Source: an uncultured Selenomonas sp. (GTDB lineage: Bacteria; Bacillota; Negativicutes; Selenomonadales; Selenomonadaceae). Taken from it: DNA of 9,094 nt. Positions 6,447 to 9,094 of the stretch are shown here, in pieces (within the stretch, counting starts at the first letter, position 1; each line of letters starts with the position of its first letter). A program made the translations under genes and the position numbers. Under the pieces are notes generated by a model. It searched no databases. It was not told the origin of the DNA and saw only the letters and a program-made list of their open reading frames with translations. The stretch lies in NCBI GenBank assembly GCA_938045435.1, contig CALIBA010000350.1, forward strand, positions 1-9,094. Direction: 5' to 3'.

Positions 6447-6836
6447 TTACATCATCTTTTTATGTGTTTTTACAGCATCCAAGAGCAAAGGATCTGTTTC
6501 CGGCAAATATTGTGGATTATCGTATAGCATTGCTTTCCGATTGCCGGATCTCGGCAAAATATCCAATGAAAGGCTGTCCAGAATATCCATTTCGTCATAT
6601 TTATCGGTGTTCAGGTCAATACGGGCATAGAAATATCCAAGAAATTCATACGATTTTTATGCCACTCATAGATCCAATAGAGGTGCGCAAAGTTTATTAC
6701 GGCTTTAGGTGTTTCAGTTTGCATGCAAATAATCACATGCTGCACGGTATACGTCGCTCCATCCATGTGTTTTCACAAGATTTACAGCATTGGCTTCCAG
6801 TTGATATTGATCGTCTTCAGCCAGTTCTTCATCCCA
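6447..6836 (-). pseudogene. Frameshifted relic of an unidentified protein gene
   Basis: Reading leftward, three segments give coherent protein. Positions 6836-6717 encode WDEELAEDDQYQLEANAVNL and continue to DYLHAN, ending at TGA 6716-6714. The next frame, from about 6712 to 6654, gives TPKAVINFAHLYWIYEWHKN. Returning to the first frame, about 6653-6447 gives SYEFLGYFYARIDLNTDKYD and on to a TAA at 6449-6447. The shifts fall near 6713 and 6654 and cancel each other. The first segment is in the same frame as the intact gene to its right, directly after that gene's TAA. The relic may therefore be the broken second half of a longer protein, or a separate gene that lost its start. I do not recognise the family. 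Confidence 0.6.
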
Positions 6837-7265
6837 TTATCTGTTAAAAAGAACATCGATTTTCTCGCGTAATTCATTTTTCGGCAAATGAGGGGTACTG
6901 TCCATGAGAATATTTTCTGTCAGTACTTCATCGTTGATATAGTCAATGAATTCTTGTGAGATATGTCTGCTGAAAACTTTCCACATTCGTTCATGATCTG
7001 AGATGCTTTCAAGGATGGTTACATCGATCACATTTCTGACGTCATCATCACCATTTTTCCACAGAGATTGGATCAGACTGCAATACTTCCGAAATGTTTC
7101 ACTCTCTGAATCCACCTTGAAATCCTTTTCCATCGGAATATTTATGGTCTCGATTGTAAAAACGTGAGCCAACACAGCTCCATAGTCTCTGATATGCTCT
7201 TTGTAATACTGCTTGTTTTGTGGAAATACATCTGTGATGTAATTTGCCATTTCTACAGTGTTCAT
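6837..7265 (-). CDS. Hypothetical protein, 142 residues, possibly the N-terminal part of a longer protein
   Basis: The start is ATG at 7265-7263, with AAAGGA 4-5 bases upstream on the minus strand. A promoter-like extended -10 lies further up at 7310-7302. The protein is acidic and soluble, with no signal peptide or membrane segment. It begins NTVEMANYITDVFPQNKQYY and ends LREKIDVLFNR at a TAA at 6839-6837. It may belong to a small family of uncharacterised proteins (possibly DUF7674, from memory and uncertain). The same frame runs on for 40 further codons of plausible protein after the TAA, so the stop could be a nonsense mutation in a gene once about 272 residues long. No function can be stated. 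Confidence 0.7.
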   Translation of the reverse strand: MNTVEMANYITDVFPQNKQYYKEHIRDYGAVLAHVFTIETINIPMEKDFKVDSESETFRKYCSLIQSLWKNGDDDVRNVIDVTILESISDHERMWKVFSRHISQEFIDYINDEVLTENILMDSTPHLPKNELREKIDVLFNR

Positions 7266-7301
7266 GACAATCCTTTCGCTGTGAATCTGCACATTGTAAA
7301 C

Positions 7302-7310
7302 AGTATAACA
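7302..7310 (-). promoter_or_regulatory. Extended -10 promoter of the hypothetical gene
   Basis: Read leftward the sequence is TGTTATACT, a TGn extension plus TATACT, about 37 bases before the start codon. No good -35 hexamer is visible at the usual spacing, so the extended -10 would have to carry recognition. Confidence 0.5.
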
Positions 7311-7371
7311 TAACTCCATTTATATAAGGATGGGGTCCAAGAAAGGAAAGTAATAGGATGGGAGATAAATG

Positions 7372-7380
7372 TGATATAAT
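7372..7380 (+). promoter_or_regulatory. Extended -10 promoter of the aldo/keto reductase gene
   Basis: TGATATAAT has a TGn extension and a perfect TATAAT at 7375-7380, about 43 bases before the TTG start. The -35 region (AATAGG at 7352-7357) is poor. The same nine bases form the -10 of the tsaE promoter. Confidence 0.6.
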
Positions 7381-7422
7381 ATTACTTGTGATTTTGCAGA
7401 GAGTGTATAGGGAGGTTTTACA

Positions 7423-8418
7423 TTGAACTACCGCAACCTTGGAAATCTTACAGTCTCTTCGGTCGGGCTCGGGTGTATGGGTATGAGTCAGAGCTATGGC
7501 GCACCTGCCGATAAAAAGGAGATGCGTGAGCTGATCGCTGCTGCTGTCGATATGGGTATTACGCTCTTTGACACGGCGGAGGTATATGGAACGCCGGATG
7601 ATCCGCATGACAATGAAAAACTGGTCGGGGCAGCACTGGCACCGTATCGTGACAAGGTGGTGCTCGCAACAAAATTCGGCATTCACTTCAATATGAGTCT
7701 GCTCAAACAGGGAAAAAGCCCGATTGTTCCCGATGCGCGTCCCGAAACCATTCGTGCATCGGTGGAGGCTTCGCTGCAAAGACTCGGTACGGAGTATATC
7801 GATCTCTACTATCAGCATCGCGTCGATCCGAAGATTCCTGCTGAGGAAGTCGCGGGTGCGATGGGCGATCTGATAAAGGAAGGAAAGATTCGCCACTGGG
7901 GCATATCCGAGGCGACGGAGGAGGACATTCGCCGTGCACACGTCGTCTGCCCGCTGGCGGCAGTGCAGAACCGCTACTCCATGATGGCGCGTGCATACGA
8001 ATCACTCTTTCCCGTGCTTGAGGAACTCGGTATTGGGTTTGTTGCCTTCTCGCCCCTTGCGAACGGTCTGCTCACGGGAGTCTACGACAAATCCTCGACC
8101 TTCGAGGCAGGGGATATGCGTGCGCGGATGCCCCAGTTCAGTGCGGCAGCAATGGAGGAAAACTGTCAGCTGCTGGCACTTCTCCAAAACATCGCAGAGG
8201 AGAAGGAGACGACGTGCGGGCAGATCGCGCTCGCGTGGATGCTCTGTAAGAAGCCGTACATTGTTCCGATTCCGGGGACCCGCAAACGTACACGTCTTGT
8301 TGAGAATGTGGGGGCCACGGATATTGTTCTTTCAAGAGAAGAAGTTTCTGTTATAGATGCAAAACTTGCCGAGATTCCGATGTCAGAGGTCTTTGGCATA
8401 ATGCGTTCAAAAAAGTGA
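7423..8418 (+). CDS. Aldo/keto reductase
   Basis: This 331-residue cytoplasmic NAD(P)H-dependent oxidoreductase of the AKR superfamily (TIM barrel) reduces aldehydes or ketones; its natural substrate cannot be read from the sequence. The catalytic tetrad is complete: D50 and Y55 in LFDTAEVYG, K84 in LATKFG, and H132 in YYQHRVD. The cofactor side shows IPGTRKRTRLVENV near the C-terminus, where the 2'-phosphate or adenine is usually held. The start is TTG at 7423, with GGAGG at 7411-7415 and 7-base spacing. The protein resembles the YajO/Tas-like AKR13-type enzymes of bacteria. It stands alone, divergent from the hypothetical gene. No strong terminator hairpin follows it. Confidence 0.93.
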   Translation: MNYRNLGNLTVSSVGLGCMGMSQSYGAPADKKEMRELIAAAVDMGITLFDTAEVYGTPDDPHDNEKLVGAALAPYRDKVVLATKFGIHFNMSLLKQGKSPIVPDARPETIRASVEASLQRLGTEYIDLYYQHRVDPKIPAEEVAGAMGDLIKEGKIRHWGISEATEEDIRRAHVVCPLAAVQNRYSMMARAYESLFPVLEELGIGFVAFSPLANGLLTGVYDKSSTFEAGDMRARMPQFSAAAMEENCQLLALLQNIAEEKETTCGQIALAWMLCKKPYIVPIPGTRKRTRLVENVGATDIVLSREEVSVIDAKLAEIPMSEVFGIMRSKK

Positions 8419-8644
8419 TAAAAATAACATAGATAGAAAATGAATTTGCTATGATGTGATAAGATTTATATATGGTATATTCAATAAAAAAGTGTTCAAA
8501 ATCCATGTGAAGGGTAGAGCGTTTTTGCTTTTCATAAATAGTATACCGTAAATTCATTTTTCCATATTGGTTTAGAAAAGTCCATTCATACATTCCTAAA
8601 CTTAGAAGATAATGAAGTGAATTCATATTTGAAATAGTCTACAT
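8419..8644. other. AT-rich intergenic stretch with imperfect nested inverted repeats
   Basis: No credible gene is seen here. The 11-bp AAAATGAATTT at 8437-8447 is matched by its exact inverse at 8550-8560. Just inside, TATGGTATA at 8471-8479 pairs 8 of 9 with TATACCGTA at 8542-8550. The repeats may mark a decayed small element or simply reflect AT-rich sequence. No terminator with a GC stem was found after the aldo/keto reductase. Confidence 0.35.
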
Positions 8645-8692
8645 CTATAAAAAGAGTTAATATGAAATATGTATTTCATATTTCTTTTATAG
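8645..8692. promoter_or_regulatory. Long AT-rich palindrome, candidate operator for the ABC transporter gene
   Basis: AATATGAAAT (8659-8668) and ATTTCATATT (8673-8682) form a perfect 10-bp inverted repeat around a 4-base ATGT centre. Outer arms CTATAAAA (8645-8652) and TTTTATAG (8685-8692) also pair, leaving a slightly offset 48-base palindrome. It covers the likely -35 region (8675-8680) of the downstream gene, a position typical of repressor operators. The regulator is not in the window. Confidence 0.5.
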
Positions 8693-8704
8693 TCGTGTTA
8701 AAAT
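8675..8704 (+). promoter_or_regulatory. Probable promoter of the ABC transporter gene
   Basis: The -10 TAAAAT at 8699-8704 has a TGT extension at 8696-8698. A partial -35, TTCATA, at 8675-8680 leaves an 18-base spacer. Transcription would start near 8711, about 20 bases before the ATG. Confidence 0.4.
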
Positions 8705-8731
8705 AAATTAAAGTTATGGAATGGATAGCCT

Positions 8732-9094
8732 ATGGTTGAAATTCGTTTGAACAATATCAGTCAAATCTTTGAAGGGCATGAAGTCCTACACCAACTTACG
8801 TGTTCCTTTCATGGCGGCCAGGTGACGGCAGTCACCGGAGCCAATGGGAGCGGGAAATCGACCTTGCTGCGGATTGCTGCACGGCTAATGCTCCCCTCGT
8901 CGGGGACAGTTGACACCATCCGTGACGGTGCTCCTGTGGGAGGTGCGGAATACCGCTCGATGCTCTCGATGGCGACACCGGAGATGGAGCTCTATACGCG
9001 TCTTACGGTGCGGGAAAATCTCTCGTTCCTCCTCTCGGCGCGCGGCATGGACTGCGAGGAAAAAGACCTGAGGAAGCTTCTTGACCGTATGGGA
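8732..9094 (+). CDS. ABC transporter ATP-binding protein, N-terminal part (possibly CcmA-like)
   Basis: Only 121 codons are inside the window. The protein would power an ABC transporter or exporter from the cytoplasmic face. Walker A is GANGSGKST at 36-44, after the A-loop-like region IFEGHEV. The segment LYTRLTVRENL at 87-97 follows the Q-loop position, which reads ATPEMELY instead of containing the usual glutamine; P83 occupies the expected site. A departure from Gln there, plus TGANGSGKSTLLRIAARL, recalls heme-exporter ATPases of the CcmA type, but other ABC-2 exporters fit as well. The ATG at 8732 is the first start after an in-frame TAG at 8726-8728, with a weak GGA 6 bases before it. 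The signature motif and Walker B lie beyond the edge. Confidence 0.88.
   Translation, partial: MVEIRLNNISQIFEGHEVLHQLTCSFHGGQVTAVTGANGSGKSTLLRIAARLMLPSSGTVDTIRDGAPVGGAEYRSMLSMATPEMELYTRLTVRENLSFLLSARGMDCEEKDLRKLLDRMG

Noticed and set aside
6364..6630. An 88-codon plus-strand frame with a hydrophobic stretch like a membrane or signal segment
   Set aside because: It translates the terminator stem and then the antisense of the minus-strand relic; the coherent coding signal is on the minus strand.
8351..8626. A 91-codon minus-strand frame in the AT-rich gap
   Set aside because: It overlaps the end of the aldo/keto reductase, lacks a ribosome binding site, and its Ile/Tyr/Phe-rich composition reflects AT-rich sequence.
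1..9094. CRISPR array, tRNA or rRNA genes, phage or toxin-antitoxin system
   Set aside because: No regularly spaced repeats, no tRNA-like cloverleaf, no rRNA sequence, and no integrase, transposase, toxin or restriction motif were recognised.

Overview
The window looks like chromosomal DNA of a Negativicutes bacterium, most likely Selenomonas or a close relative. This rests on the mixed GC content, the use of TTG and GTG starts behind strong GGAGG ribosome binding sites, the ylqD-rimM pair, the tsaE-tsaB-rimI-tsaD operon, and corrinoid genes beside a ChlI/ChlD-type chelatase. The assignment is inferred from gene content, not from a database search.

Positions 1-2086 (minus strand) hold two genes read leftward: a fused ChlI/ChlD-type metal-chelatase motor and vWA protein, then the first 50 codons of a CbiZ-like adenosylcobinamide amidohydrolase. 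The pair suggests cobalt/corrinoid metabolism rather than chlorophyll synthesis. Positions 2109-2276 hold a 160-bp MITE-like element with perfect 15-bp terminal inverted repeats and a TTTA target duplication. It fills nearly all of the gap between the chelatase gene and the divergent ylqD gene.

Positions 2293-3218 hold ylqD and rimM, which overlap, followed by a rho-independent terminator where trmD would often lie. Positions 3221-5937 hold a promoter and four overlapping genes, tsaE, tsaB, rimI and tsaD. TsaB, TsaD and TsaE together make the t6A modification of ANN-decoding tRNAs; RimI is an N-terminal protein acetyltransferase.

Positions 5938-7265 are AT-richer and decayed. They hold a near-consensus promoter with no intact gene behind it, the C-terminal remnant of a probable mannitol-dehydrogenase-family gene, a strong terminator, a minus-strand relic with two frameshifts, and an intact 142-residue hypothetical gene. 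The relic continues in the frame of that hypothetical gene beyond its stop codon.

Positions 7302-8418 hold a divergent promoter region and an aldo/keto reductase with a complete catalytic tetrad. Positions 8419-8731 are an AT-rich gap with inverted repeats, including a long palindrome over the probable promoter of the last gene. That gene is the 5' part of an ABC transporter ATPase, possibly CcmA-like, cut by the window edge. No tRNA, rRNA, CRISPR array, riboswitch or intact transposase was seen.
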